Shown here piece by piece: positions 1 to 11,260 of a stretch of DNA of 64,000 nucleotides. This DNA is from JABDGM01 sp046349975. GTDB taxonomy: Bacteria; Planctomycetota; Planctomycetia; Pirellulales; Lacipirellulaceae. Positions within the stretch are counted from its first letter, which is position 1, and each line of letters opens with the position of its first letter. The notes beneath the pieces were generated by a model. It made no database searches. It worked only from the letters and a program-made list of their open reading frames with translations, and had not been told where the DNA came from. Where the stretch lies: NCBI GenBank assembly GCA_046349975.1, contig JAXMBH010000009.1:172305-236304 (forward strand), in the 5' to 3' direction. Both the position numbers and the translations under genes were made by a program.

Positions 1-1
1 A

Positions 2-3000
2 GGCGGCGGCTCACTAGCCAGTGGGGCCGCAATTGAGTACGACTTTGGCGACGCGCCAGCCATCTACGGCAGCGCTCAACACCGCACTGACGATAACAAC
101 CTTACGCTTGGCCCAGTTCGCGACTCAGAAGGGGCTGGGCAGCCTACGCCGAACGCAGACGGAGATGATAATAACCCGCCTACCAATCCGCTAATCGATG
201 ACGAAGATGGAGTAATCCTCCCATCGAGCGGAGGTGTAGCTACCATCAGCCGTGGTAGAGTCGTAAACGTTCAGGTTAATGCTCCGCAAGGAGGCGTACT
301 GAATGCATGGATTGATTTCGATCAGAATAATTCTTGGGACCAAAACACGACGGAACACGTGGTTTGGAACCGCTTACTCACGCCAGGTTCCAATCTAGTT
401 ACTATCACCGTTCCTGCGGGAGTGGCTGTCGGGCAGACATACGCCCGTTTTCGTTTGACTTCGCAGTCTTATATCGATTCACTGATTAACAGTGGACTGG
501 ATCTGGGCCCTGTGGGTATAGCGCCCGATGGTGAGGTAGAGGACTATCGCGTAATTGTTCAAAGTGGCGGTGGTGGTGGAGGCACTGGGGGAATCTCCGG
601 GGTATCAAATTTCTATACCACTTGGCAGACAAATCAGCTCGGGCCTTTCCGTGATCCAGATCCCTACTATCACAGCGCTACGGGGGCACCAGTTGGGTAC
701 TTTCCAACTTCGGGAGCGGCACTATTCGATCCGATTGCGAATCCTGCGGTGGTTGGTAACGCACCCGACGCCCGCCAATCTACTTCCGCCTCTCCATTAA
801 GTGGAAATGATGCGGCCAGACGAAACGGGCGCTACGAGTTGATGCCGGCCCTGTTTGCGAACGGTGCTGGTTATACTGTTAGCCAGGGATATGGCTTCTA
901 CGGTGAGTCAGTTGGCTACGCTCATGGCATCGTTGACGCAGAGCTTGCAGTGCAGTTGGCTAAGCAGTGGCACGCACTTGGGCAAGATATCGCGCCGAAT
1001 ACTGAAAAGACGTACACTACGTTTGTTTTGGAAGAAGGATTGAATTTGCCCGCCGCTGAGAAAATGGCGAACAATGGCATGCTCGTCCCTGGTGGCATCG
1101 GCGGTCAGTCTGGCTTTATTGGATATTGGGATGAGTATAACGCTGATCCCCCTGCTCCATTTGACCCGGCGAATAGTGATAGCTGGCCGGATGACTCCCG
1201 CGGCGCGTCCTATATCGATTTCGCAGTTACTCCTAATCAGCAAATAAGTGTCGAGTATGTTGAAGTGAAGGTCTCAGTTTCGGGGCCTCCCTCGAACTTA
1301 GACTTTCTGCGGATCATGCTTACATCGCCGGATGGGACCCAGAGTGAACTGAATCATTATTATTCGGACCCGTCATTTATTCCGCACTCAAGTCAAGTCC
1401 TATCGCAGCCCCATTTTTCGATTGATCCGGTGGGGGATATCGCAGGCGGCACGTTTGTATGGACATTTAGTTCAAACCGGAATTGGGGTGAGACCACAAA
1501 TACTTCGCTAATCCTCAATCCAATTACTGGCGAGCCAGTGGTCGGGCCTGGAGGTTTGCCCATCTTTAGAAATTGGGAACTCCACATCGAGAATTGGGGG
1601 TCTGCGGCAATGGGACTAAATGCCGTTGAAATTGTTTGGCATGGAAAGCCTGTTGACGCTCCATCACAAGTGCTAACGTTTGACCCCGCGTTTCCGAATT
1701 CGCCCGGGACATATAAGGACTTACAAGGCGGACAAAATGCATGGGATGAGCGATGGTTGAAGGATCAATCGACTAATAACTCAGATCCGTTGAAGGGCTG
1801 GCAAATTCCGATGGCGCAGCGGATTCAGGGGTCAGTAGGCATCGATAACAACGGCGATAACGCGTTCAATTTCGACCGCTATCTTCAGGAAATTAACGGA
1901 GGTCGATCCGGCTTTGGAGCATACAATGCGTCCGCGCCACGTACGGATGACATTATTCGTAGGCCAGATTATGTAGACGTCAACGGTGACGGCGTTTTCA
2001 ACGCAGGTACAGATATCGCGAATCAAGAAGAATTCGCCTCCAACGTCATCGTGTCACTTTTCAGAGTCAATAAAGCTTCCGGTGCCGTTGACACGACGCC
2101 AACTGCTTATTTTCTCACCGGGGCGGATGGCAACTTTTATTTCGACGTAGATCCAACATACGAATGGGTCATTCGGATAAGTGATCCTCTACAACGGGAC
2201 AAGCTGAACGATGTGAATACATCCTCTCAGTTTATGAAGAATTACCAATCGGAATGGCGAATTACCCCAGACTGGTTCTTTGCACCCGATCGTGTCAATG
2301 ATTTTGGTACTAGTCCAGGAAGTTTCTACGACCCGAATCCAAGCAATCCAGGAGATGAGCAGCAGTTCAAACCGGCGGAGATTTTATGGGGTGCAAACGA
2401 TGCGAACGGAGACGGCGTTTTCACCAACGGACCCATGCCATTCACAAGCATGGGGGCACCAATCCCGATGGCGGTCAAGAACATCAACTTCCTGCTCAAA
2501 GCTACGCCGCCGGCCCAGCAATTCGTGGTCACCGGCGATGTGTTTGCCGATACGAATTCCACCGGCGTGTTCGATGGCACCGACGCCCTGCTCCAGAACG
2601 TGACGGTGTATGTCGACGCCAACAACAATGGCGTGTTCGAGAACACCGAAACGTCGACCGTGACCGATGCCTCGGGGCACTACTCGCTGCAAATCCCATC
2701 GACTGTGGCCAAGACGTACTCGATCGGCGTGGTGCGTCCGGGAGCTGATTGGCAGTTCAAATCGCCAGGTAACGGCATTAACCAGGTAACGCTGCCCTCC
2801 ATTCAGGCAGTTGCCAACTTCGCTCTGACCGCGCCGGCGAACGCTTTCCCAGCCAACCTGCCGCCAGAAGCGCTGGGCCGCGTGTTGGGCGCCGTGTTCA
2901 ACGACCTTAACGGCGACGGCACTCGCCAATTTAACGAACCAGGCGCCGCCGGTTTCCGCGTATTCCTCGATGCCAATAAGAACGGTGTCTACGACGCCGG

Positions 3001-4258
3001 CGAAATCAATAACATCACGGCCAGCAACGGCTCGTTCTCGCTCGACCAGGTTCCAGCCGATGGCAGCGCGCAAATCGACGTCGTGATTGAGAACGAAGGA
3101 ACTGCGGCCGCGGTGTGGCGCATGTCCACGCCCACGCAAGGTTATCGCGTCACCGCGCTCGGTCCTGGCGGCACGGCAACCAGCATTTTCTTCGGCGTCG
3201 ATAATCTCGCCGACAACGATTGGGGCGATCTGCCCGATTCGTACGGCACCTCGGCCGCCGCCAACGGTCCGCGCCACGTTTTGACGCCAGGCTTCCAACT
3301 GGGCGGAACCATCGACGGCGAAGCCAACGGTTTCGTTTCGATCGATGCCTCGGGCGATGGCAGCTCCGACGACGGCGTATCAGTTCTCTCCAACAGCGGC
3401 GTGCTCGTCAAAGGCGCCAACACGTTGCGGGTCGCCGTGCAAGGCGTCGGCGGGTTGCTCACCGGCTGGATGGACTTCAACGCCGATGGCCACTTCGACG
3501 AGAGCGAACGCTTGCAATGGTCGCTCAATGGCAGCAGTCTCGGCGGCGAAGCCGATATTAACCCCGGCGTTTACGATCTCCAGATCACCATTCCGAACAC
3601 CGCCGTCGATGGACCCATCGCCGCGCGGTTCCGCTGGGGTGAACCGGGATTGTCGTTCGTCGGCGCTGCGGCGATTGGCGAGGTCGAAGACTACTTCCTC
3701 GGCCTGAACTACATCTACGGCGACTACAATCGCAACGGCGCCGTCGACCAGGCCGACTTCAGCATCTGGCTGAAGCAAAAAGGCCAGTCGGTTGCACCGT
3801 ACTCGGGCGCCGACGGCAATGGCGACGGGCTGGTCAATCAGATCGACTACGACGTTTGGCGTGCCCATTTTGGCAACGCGTTGCCCGCTCCCGCGGCGGG
3901 TTCGAGCGCATTGCTGGCGAGCAATTCGCTTTCGGGCAGTGTCGTCGCGGTTGGCGATCATCCGGCAGCCGCGGTTGGCCCGGCGTTCTCGCCTGCCTTC
4001 GCGGCCGCGTTCTTCGACGATAGCTCGGTGGCGTCGACTCAGCCCACGACCGTTGTGCTCGCGACGACCACGCCGCTTGCGTCTGGTGCGGCCGATCCCC
4101 TGCTGTTGGATTTGGTGTACGGCGACTTGAATGGCGTGTCAGCCGGTTCGGCTGATGGTTCGCTCTACGAAGTTGCCCACCACGACGAGGCGAATGCGAA
4201 TGATCTCGCGCTGGCGGCGGTTCTGAGCGAAGATGGCGATTGGTGGAAGGCAATCTAG
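2..4258 (+). CDS. Large secreted GEVED/dockerin surface protein, 5'-truncated by the window edge
   Basis: The reading frame is open from base 2, so the true start lies upstream; 1,418 residues are visible. Domains in order: a GEVED domain (FGDAP near nt 46, DDEDGV, then GEVEDYRV near nt 530); a poly-Gly linker; a P-domain-like beta sandwich (about nt 1200-1650, with LDFLRIMLTSPDGT and WELHIENWG); a Cna-B-like segment; two SdrD-B-like segments (VTGDVFADTNSTGVFDG and GAVFNDLNGDGTRQF); a second GEVED domain (nt 3212-3700); and a dockerin-like pair of calcium loops (DYNRNGAVDQADF and DGNGDGLVNQIDY). GEVED and dockerin modules are common in exported planctomycete proteins. No catalytic domain or terminal membrane anchor is visible, so the role is inferred to be structural or adhesive. 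Base composition changes near nt 2480 (see findings). Confidence 0.85.
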   Translation, partial: GGGSLASGAAIEYDFGDAPAIYGSAQHRTDDNNLTLGPVRDSEGAGQPTPNADGDDNNPPTNPLIDDEDGVILPSSGGVATISRGRVVNVQVNAPQGGVLNAWIDFDQNNSWDQNTTEHVVWNRLLTPGSNLVTITVPAGVAVGQTYARFRLTSQSYIDSLINSGLDLGPVGIAPDGEVEDYRVIVQSGGGGGGTGGISGVSNFYTTWQTNQLGPFRDPDPYYHSATGAPVGYFPTSGAALFDPIANPAVVGNAPDARQSTSASPLSGNDAARRNGRYELMPALFANGAGYTVSQGYGFYGESVGYAHGIVDAELAVQLAKQWHALGQDIAPNTEKTYTTFVLEEGLNLPAAEKMANNGMLVPGGIGGQSGFIGYWDEYNADPPAPFDPANSDSWPDDSRGASYIDFAVTPNQQISVEYVEVKVSVSGPPSNLDFLRIMLTSPDGTQSELNHYYSDPSFIPHSSQVLSQPHFSIDPVGDIAGGTFVWTFSSNRNWGETTNTSLILNPITGEPVVGPGGLPIFRNWELHIENWGSAAMGLNAVEIVWHGKPVDAPSQVLTFDPAFPNSPGTYKDLQGGQNAWDERWLKDQSTNNSDPLKGWQIPMAQRIQGSVGIDNNGDNAFNFDRYLQEINGGRSGFGAYNASAPRTDDIIRRPDYVDVNGDGVFNAGTDIANQEEFASNVIVSLFRVNKASGAVDTTPTAYFLTGADGNFYFDVDPTYEWVIRISDPLQRDKLNDVNTSSQFMKNYQSEWRITPDWFFAPDRVNDFGTSPGSFYDPNPSNPGDEQQFKPAEILWGANDANGDGVFTNGPMPFTSMGAPIPMAVKNINFLLKATPPAQQFVVTGDVFADTNSTGVFDGTDALLQNVTVYVDANNNGVFENTETSTVTDASGHYSLQIPSTVAKTYSIGVVRPGADWQFKSPGNGINQVTLPSIQAVANFALTAPANAFPANLPPEALGRVLGAVFNDLNGDGTRQFNEPGAAGFRVFLDANKNGVYDAGEINNITASNGSFSLDQVPADGSAQIDVVIENEGTAAAVWRMSTPTQGYRVTALGPGGTATSIFFGVDNLADNDWGDLPDSYGTSAAANGPRHVLTPGFQLGGTIDGEANGFVSIDASGDGSSDDGVSVLSNSGVLVKGANTLRVAVQGVGGLLTGWMDFNADGHFDESERLQWSLNGSSLGGEADINPGVYDLQITIPNTAVDGPIAARFRWGEPGLSFVGAAAIGEVEDYFLGLNYIYGDYNRNGAVDQADFSIWLKQKGQSVAPYSGADGNGDGLVNQIDYDVWRAHFGNALPAPAAGSSALLASNSLSGSVVAVGDHPAAAVGPAFSPAFAAAFFDDSSVASTQPTTVVLATTTPLASGAADPLLLDLVYGDLNGVSAGSADGSLYEVAHHDEANANDLALAAVLSEDGDWWKAI

Positions 4259-4291
4259 TGGCTGTCCAGCCGGATTTGATGGGTGCCAAAT

Positions 4292-4316
4292 AGCCGGACG
4301 GCCACGCCGTCCGGCT
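4292..4316. repeat. Short GC-rich hairpin
   Basis: Two 10-nt arms (AGCCGGACGG and its complement) are separated by 5 nt, just after the stop of the surface protein. It may act with the larger hairpin downstream in ending transcription. Confidence 0.5.
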
Positions 4317-4395
4317 GCGCGCCACCCGTTACTTCCCATCATTCCACAACTGACAGACCACTAGTGCCCGATTGGGCAGCGACATTGAACTGGAT

Positions 4396-4432
4396 AACCG
4401 GACGCCGGCGAGCGCTTCGCCGGCGTCCGGTT
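4396..4432. terminator. Bidirectional intrinsic terminator between convergent genes
   Basis: Perfect 16-bp inverted arms (4396-4411 and 4417-4432) enclose a 5-nt loop and are followed by TTTGTTGTTG. The hairpin sits between the plus-strand surface protein and the minus-strand MATE gene, so it can serve both. Confidence 0.7.
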
Positions 4433-4459
4433 TGTTGTTGCAATCGGTCGCTGTGCCAC

Positions 4460-5881
4460 TCACGCTACGGTGGCGGCCGGCGTTTCAATCACGCGCATCG
4501 CCCGCCATTTTCCCTGGCGAAAACGCAATACGTAAGTCACCGCTGCGATGAGGCACCAGAACACGATCAGCGTCCAGCACCCAAAAATGCTCAGCTTCCA
4601 CACCTGCACGCTGAGCACGCTAAACGCCGCGAGTAAGAAAGAAAGCACCAGACTTACCCACAGCAAGAATCGCGTGTCGCCGGCCCCTTTCAACGCTCCG
4701 ACGAACACCATCTGCGTTGCATCGAGCAAGTTGTACGCCGCGACAAATTGCAGCAGCAATGCCGCAAGATCACGCACCGCTTGCGAATTCGTCGCGGCGG
4801 AATCACTATGACTGAAAAAGCCGTGGAGAAAAATATCGGGCACGAGCACATAGAGCAGCGAGATTAACAACATATACCCGAGCGCAATTTGCAGTGCCGT
4901 AATCGTGACTCGTCCCGCCAACTCATCGCGATTCTCCCCCAGTCGTTCACCCACCAGCACGGAGACGGCAATGTGCAGGCCATAAATCGGCATGAACGCT
5001 AGCGAGCTGACACTGAAAGTCACGGTCGTCGCTTCCGCCGCGACGCCGCCAAGTCGATCGACCAGCAAGATAAACGTCGTGAAGCCCGTCACATCCAGCA
5101 GCATTTGAAATCCGCTCGGTCCGCCGAAATACAGCATGCGGCGAACTAGCGCGCCGTCCCAACGCAGCCCTTCCAGCATGCCGAATTTCTGCCGATACCG
5201 CGGCAGCAAAATCAGCGCCAGATAGATCGCGGCCTTCATCCACAGGCAGAAACTCGTCGCCGAGGCCGCGCCGGCCACCTCCCACCGCGGAAAACCAAAG
5301 TGGCCGAAAATCCAGCAGTAGTCGAGACCAATGCAGAGGATGTCGATCGTCGCCTCGACGATCATCATCACCCAGGTTTGCCGCCGGCCGCTGTAAAACG
5401 ACGCCAGCGATTGCGCCACCAGCAACCCCGGTCCACCGATGCACATGATTTGATAGAACGTCACCTCCGCGGCAAACGTCTGCTCGTCATGCCCGGCGAG
5501 CGCGAACAGCCACGGCGCCAGCGGTGCGGCCGCGGCAAACAGCAAGATAAACCCGAGCGCAATCCACACCGCCTGCCAGATCACCACGCCGATCCGATGC
5601 TGCTGGCCCGCGCCATCGTATTGGGCGACAAACGTGCTCGCGTACGTGCACACCCCGAGCGGTAGGGCTGCAATCGCAAACCAGGCGACCGACGCCGAAA
5701 ACGCCCCGCTCATTGCCGGGCCACTTACGTGGTTCAGCATCATCCGGTCGATGAACGTGAGTATCGTCCACGACAGACTCGACACCACGAGCGGCGCCGC
5801 CACCCGCAACACTTCGCGCCCGCCGCTCGGCTTGGACCACCAACTGTCGGCGCTCGCGGGTTGTTCAGAAGTCACGTACAT
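4460..5881 (-). CDS. MATE family efflux transporter
   Basis: A polytopic inner-membrane protein of 473 residues, the usual length of multidrug and toxin extrusion antiporters. About 12 hydrophobic segments are visible in two similar halves. The first contains VLRVAAPLVVSSLSWTILTF and the second, after a short cytoplasmic loop, LYFGGPSGFQMLLDVTGFTT; both are typical of the MATE fold, which exports organic cations or metabolites in exchange for Na+ or H+. The substrate cannot be told. The ATG at 5881 gives a normal N terminus (MYVTSEQPAS). In-frame ATGs at 5914 and 6013 would add 11 or 44 residues with no transporter character. No strong Shine-Dalgarno supports any of them. It converges on the surface protein gene. 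Confidence 0.85.
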   Translation of the reverse strand: MYVTSEQPASADSWWSKPSGGREVLRVAAPLVVSSLSWTILTFIDRMMLNHVSGPAMSGAFSASVAWFAIAALPLGVCTYASTFVAQYDGAGQQHRIGVVIWQAVWIALGFILLFAAAAPLAPWLFALAGHDEQTFAAEVTFYQIMCIGGPGLLVAQSLASFYSGRRQTWVMMIVEATIDILCIGLDYCWIFGHFGFPRWEVAGAASATSFCLWMKAAIYLALILLPRYRQKFGMLEGLRWDGALVRRMLYFGGPSGFQMLLDVTGFTTFILLVDRLGGVAAEATTVTFSVSSLAFMPIYGLHIAVSVLVGERLGENRDELAGRVTITALQIALGYMLLISLLYVLVPDIFLHGFFSHSDSAATNSQAVRDLAALLLQFVAAYNLLDATQMVFVGALKGAGDTRFLLWVSLVLSFLLAAFSVLSVQVWKLSIFGCWTLIVFWCLIAAVTYVLRFRQGKWRAMRVIETPAATVA

Positions 5882-6352
5882 CCTTGTTCGATGGCCTTTC
5901 CCAAACGACCCCATAGCTGCAGTCAGTAGAACGACCTGCTCGCCTTCGTCCACAGCAGATGATGTGCCGAGTAGGAAATCTATGGCACCGCGATTCCCGT
6001 CGTGACAAGACACCCGGTTTGAAGAACAGGTTCGCTCTGCGGATCCAGGTGCAAGTGACGGGCATCGCCTGCGTCACTGGTCGATCATCACGTCCGTCGA
6101 TTTGATGACGGCCGTAACATGGTCCCGACTTTGAGCCCTAGCCGCTCGGCCGATAACCGCCTACATAGCGGCCGCGACGTCCACAGCGCCGCCCGCAACC
6201 GCCACGTCCGCCATCACATTGCCCAGTTCGATTTCTTTGACTATGCCTTGAACCTGATTGCGGGCAGAAAGCATCCACTTCAGCTTTACAACACCGCCGG
6301 CCACTCGGCCCCAAACTGTTAATTCTTAAGCATTTTCAATTGACTCATAAAG
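5882..6352. other. Intergenic region without a recognised gene
   Basis: Short open frames occur on both strands but lack codon bias, a ribosome-binding site or recognisable sequence. The promoter of the MATE gene is expected here but no clear -35/-10 pair was found. Confidence 0.5.
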
Positions 6353-6439
6353 CGGTTGGGGAGGGATTCGAACCCCCGGTACGGTTTCCCGTACGCCGGT
6401 TTTCAAGACCGGTGCCTTAAACCACTCGGCCACCCAACC
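6353..6439 (-). tRNA. tRNA-Ser (anticodon TGA)
   Basis: Read on the minus strand it folds as a class II tRNA of 87 nt. Acceptor arms are GGTTGGG and CCCAACC with discriminator G. The anticodon loop CTTGAAA contains TGA, which reads UCA codons. The long variable arm (CGTACGG, then CCGTACC) is typical of tRNA-Ser, and the T loop is GTTCGAATC. The 3' CCA is not encoded. Confidence 0.93.
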
Positions 6440-6761
6440 TGTGCAAATATGTTACTGTTTTGGCGGCTGTTGCGACAGTTCTGCGGCGCCCAGCCGTGCC
6501 AACCCCGCTTTTGTATTTCGCAGGCCCACATCGCGGTATCACGTGGTGCTCTTCTCGCTGGGCCGCCAACTCGCACAGCCGCTCGCTATTCACCCCAAGA
6601 TTGCTGTTTGTGCTGTCACCCGCCGGGTGTAGACTTCCGGCCGAATACGGGCATTTCCCTCGCCGAAGCCTGTCGTCGGCCTTGGGGTTCGTAAATTAAG
6701 CCGCGTGCGCTTGCGAGTTCGGCCTGCGAAACGCTCGTTGTCAAACGGAGGGGATTTCACC
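6440..6761. other. Intergenic region upstream of the FkbM methyltransferase gene
   Basis: No supported gene. The end of the region holds a good Shine-Dalgarno, GGAGGG at 6747-6752, nine bases before the methyltransferase ATG. Confidence 0.5.
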
Positions 6762-7937
6762 ATGGGCACTCAACGGTTGCGATCTCACCGCGACACAGTT
6801 CGATGTGGCGATGCCTCGGCAGAACACTCGAAAGATGCGCATTTTCTCGCGCGGCTCCAAGCGGAGTTCTTCCAAAGTGTGTTCAACAACTTTGGGAAAC
6901 GCAATTTTGATCTGCTGCGATTCGGCGCTTATCCCCGCCGGTCGATCGGGACGCGCGTACAGAACCACTTCCGCAAGCGAGCGATCCCAATTGGCGAACT
7001 GAGGGAGTTGCAGCAAACCTACGATTACTATGCTTCGACCTACGCAGACGACCTGACCGAAATCTATCAGCACATCGACGAACCAAGTCGTCATCTACTC
7101 ATCAAGCTGATTGCTTTTCGCGCCTTAGGTTTTCGCCGCGTGATGCTGCCCGCCAACAACGCCAAGTATTGGGAGGCATTGCGGACAGCCGAAGGATTAA
7201 AGGACCCGCACGACACGATCGATCCCAAGTTCATGCACTTCCTGCTCGCGAAATTCGACCTTCGCGAGATCGGCTACCACATCTCGATGTATCACACCGA
7301 TTTGGGCGTAGCTGTGGATTTCCTCCTCGAGCAATACGCCTACAAAGCCGACGGCGAGACGATCGTCGAGGCCGTCGAGGGCGACACGGTTATCGACTGC
7401 GGCGGCTGCTGGGGCGACACGGCCCTTTATTTTGCCGAGAAGACGGGCGCTGCCGGGCGCGTATATTCATTCGAATTCATCCCGGGCAACATCCGCATTT
7501 TCAAGACCAATCTCGAGCTCAACCCAAAGCTGGAACAGCGGATATCGCTCGTCGAGCATCCCGTCTGGGAGACCTCTGGCCGAGATGTCTTCTTCCGCGA
7601 CCATGGTCCCGGCAGCGCGGTAAGTCTTACGCCGCTGGAAAATCAAACCGGTAGCGCCACCACGCTTTCAATTGACGATTTGGTCGAACGCGAAAAGATC
7701 GCCAAAGTCGATTACATCAAGATGGATATCGAGGGCGCGGAACCGCATGCTCTGCGCGGCGCCAGCAAAACGATCGAGAAGTTTCGGCCGAAGCTGGCCA
7801 TCGCCATCTATCACAGCATGGATGACTTCATCAACATCCCCAAATGGCTGATCGGCCTCGACCTTGGCTACAAATTCTACCTCGGCCATTACTCAATTCA
7901 CGCGGAAGAGACCGTAATATTCGCCTCGCCGGAATAA
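6762..7937 (+). CDS. FkbM family methyltransferase
   Basis: 391 residues. The C-terminal half is an S-adenosylmethionine-dependent methyltransferase of the FkbM type, which usually O-methylates sugars or polyketides. A glycine-rich cofactor loop (VIDCGGCWGDTALYF) is followed by YSFEFIPGNI, then the family hallmark VDYIKMDIEGAEPHALRGA and the strand PKLAIAIYH. The N-terminal 190 residues are helical and not recognised. The ATG at 6762 is chosen because GGAGGG lies nine bases upstream; an in-frame start at 6705 is less likely. It stands alone, so the substrate (perhaps a surface glycan or lipid) is unknown. Confidence 0.85.
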   Translation: MGTQRLRSHRDTVRCGDASAEHSKDAHFLARLQAEFFQSVFNNFGKRNFDLLRFGAYPRRSIGTRVQNHFRKRAIPIGELRELQQTYDYYASTYADDLTEIYQHIDEPSRHLLIKLIAFRALGFRRVMLPANNAKYWEALRTAEGLKDPHDTIDPKFMHFLLAKFDLREIGYHISMYHTDLGVAVDFLLEQYAYKADGETIVEAVEGDTVIDCGGCWGDTALYFAEKTGAAGRVYSFEFIPGNIRIFKTNLELNPKLEQRISLVEHPVWETSGRDVFFRDHGPGSAVSLTPLENQTGSATTLSIDDLVEREKIAKVDYIKMDIEGAEPHALRGASKTIEKFRPKLAIAIYHSMDDFINIPKWLIGLDLGYKFYLGHYSIHAEETVIFASPE

Positions 7938-8109
7938 GATCGCGCCTAAGCGGGCGGTCCCTTTTCGCCGCCCAAACTTCGGGCCCGATCCGGGCTTTTC
8001 GACGCCGCGTTGACGCTCCCCGCCACTGCTGCTACAAAGGAACGTTCGTCATAATCCAGGCGTCAGCGGCCTGTCCCTGACCCCCGACCTCCGACCCTCA
8101 CGCCGCCCC

Positions 8110-8301
8110 ATGAGCATTAGCGAACGCAAGAAAGAAATTAAACGCCGCCGCAAGCGCAGCGAGAAACTTACCAAGCTGAAGAAGCGCCTGCCAAAGGCCA
8201 CGAAGAGTGAGCAAGTGGAAATCGCCCGCAAGGTGCGCGATATGACCCCCGGCGCGGAAGTCGTCATTGCGAATTGGGGATTGGTAGCTGTCGACCGCTA
8301 G
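8110..8301 (+). CDS. Small basic protein, possibly of the DUF6800 type
   Basis: 63 residues, strongly basic, with a helical N-terminal half (SERKKEIKRRRKRSEKLTKL) and a conserved-looking tail (MTPGAEVVIANWGLVAVDR). Short lysine/arginine-rich proteins of this shape recur in planctomycetes; assignment to DUF6800 is from memory and unchecked. The charge suggests nucleic-acid or ribosome association, which is inference. A hairpin follows the stop. Confidence 0.65.
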   Translation: MSISERKKEIKRRRKRSEKLTKLKKRLPKATKSEQVEIARKVRDMTPGAEVVIANWGLVAVDR

Positions 8302-8363
8302 TGCGGAAGGCGGAGGCGGCTCGCCCGTGCCAGTCGTTTCGGCTCATTGGTAATTTGTCAACG

Positions 8364-8394
8364 CGTATTCACAGGCGACTCACCTGTGAATACG
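8364..8394. terminator. Hairpin between convergent genes
   Basis: Perfect 12-bp arms (CGTATTCACAGG and complement) surround a 7-nt loop. The hairpin ends one base before the clpB stop codon. There is no long T run, so its efficiency is uncertain. Confidence 0.5.
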
Positions 8395-8395
8395 G

Positions 8396-11113
<2,718 letters not shown>

Positions 11114-11119
11114 AGGATT

Positions 11120-11244
11120 AGCTGTCGGCCTTCAGCGATCGGCTGTCGGCCAAACAATAAGCTCTACGTTTTTGGTTGCTAGCGAAACGAAAAAAGCTGC
11201 CGGCCAGCTACCGGCTTCTCGCCGATAGCTGAAAGCCGACAGCC
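11120..11244. repeat. Heptad inverted array between dnaK and clpB
   Basis: The first arm (11120-11151) steps by 7 nt: AGCTGTC, GGCCTTC, AGCGATC, GGCTGTC. The second arm (11196-11244) runs in the opposite sense in the same step. The outer 23 nt of the two arms pair with about two mismatches. It ends 6 nt upstream of the clpB start. Confidence 0.75.
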
Positions 11245-11260
11245 ACTTGGTTCATCACAC

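Noticed and set aside
5865..6322. Short open frames around 5.9-6.3 kb
   Set aside because: No coding bias or recognisable sequence; treated as intergenic.
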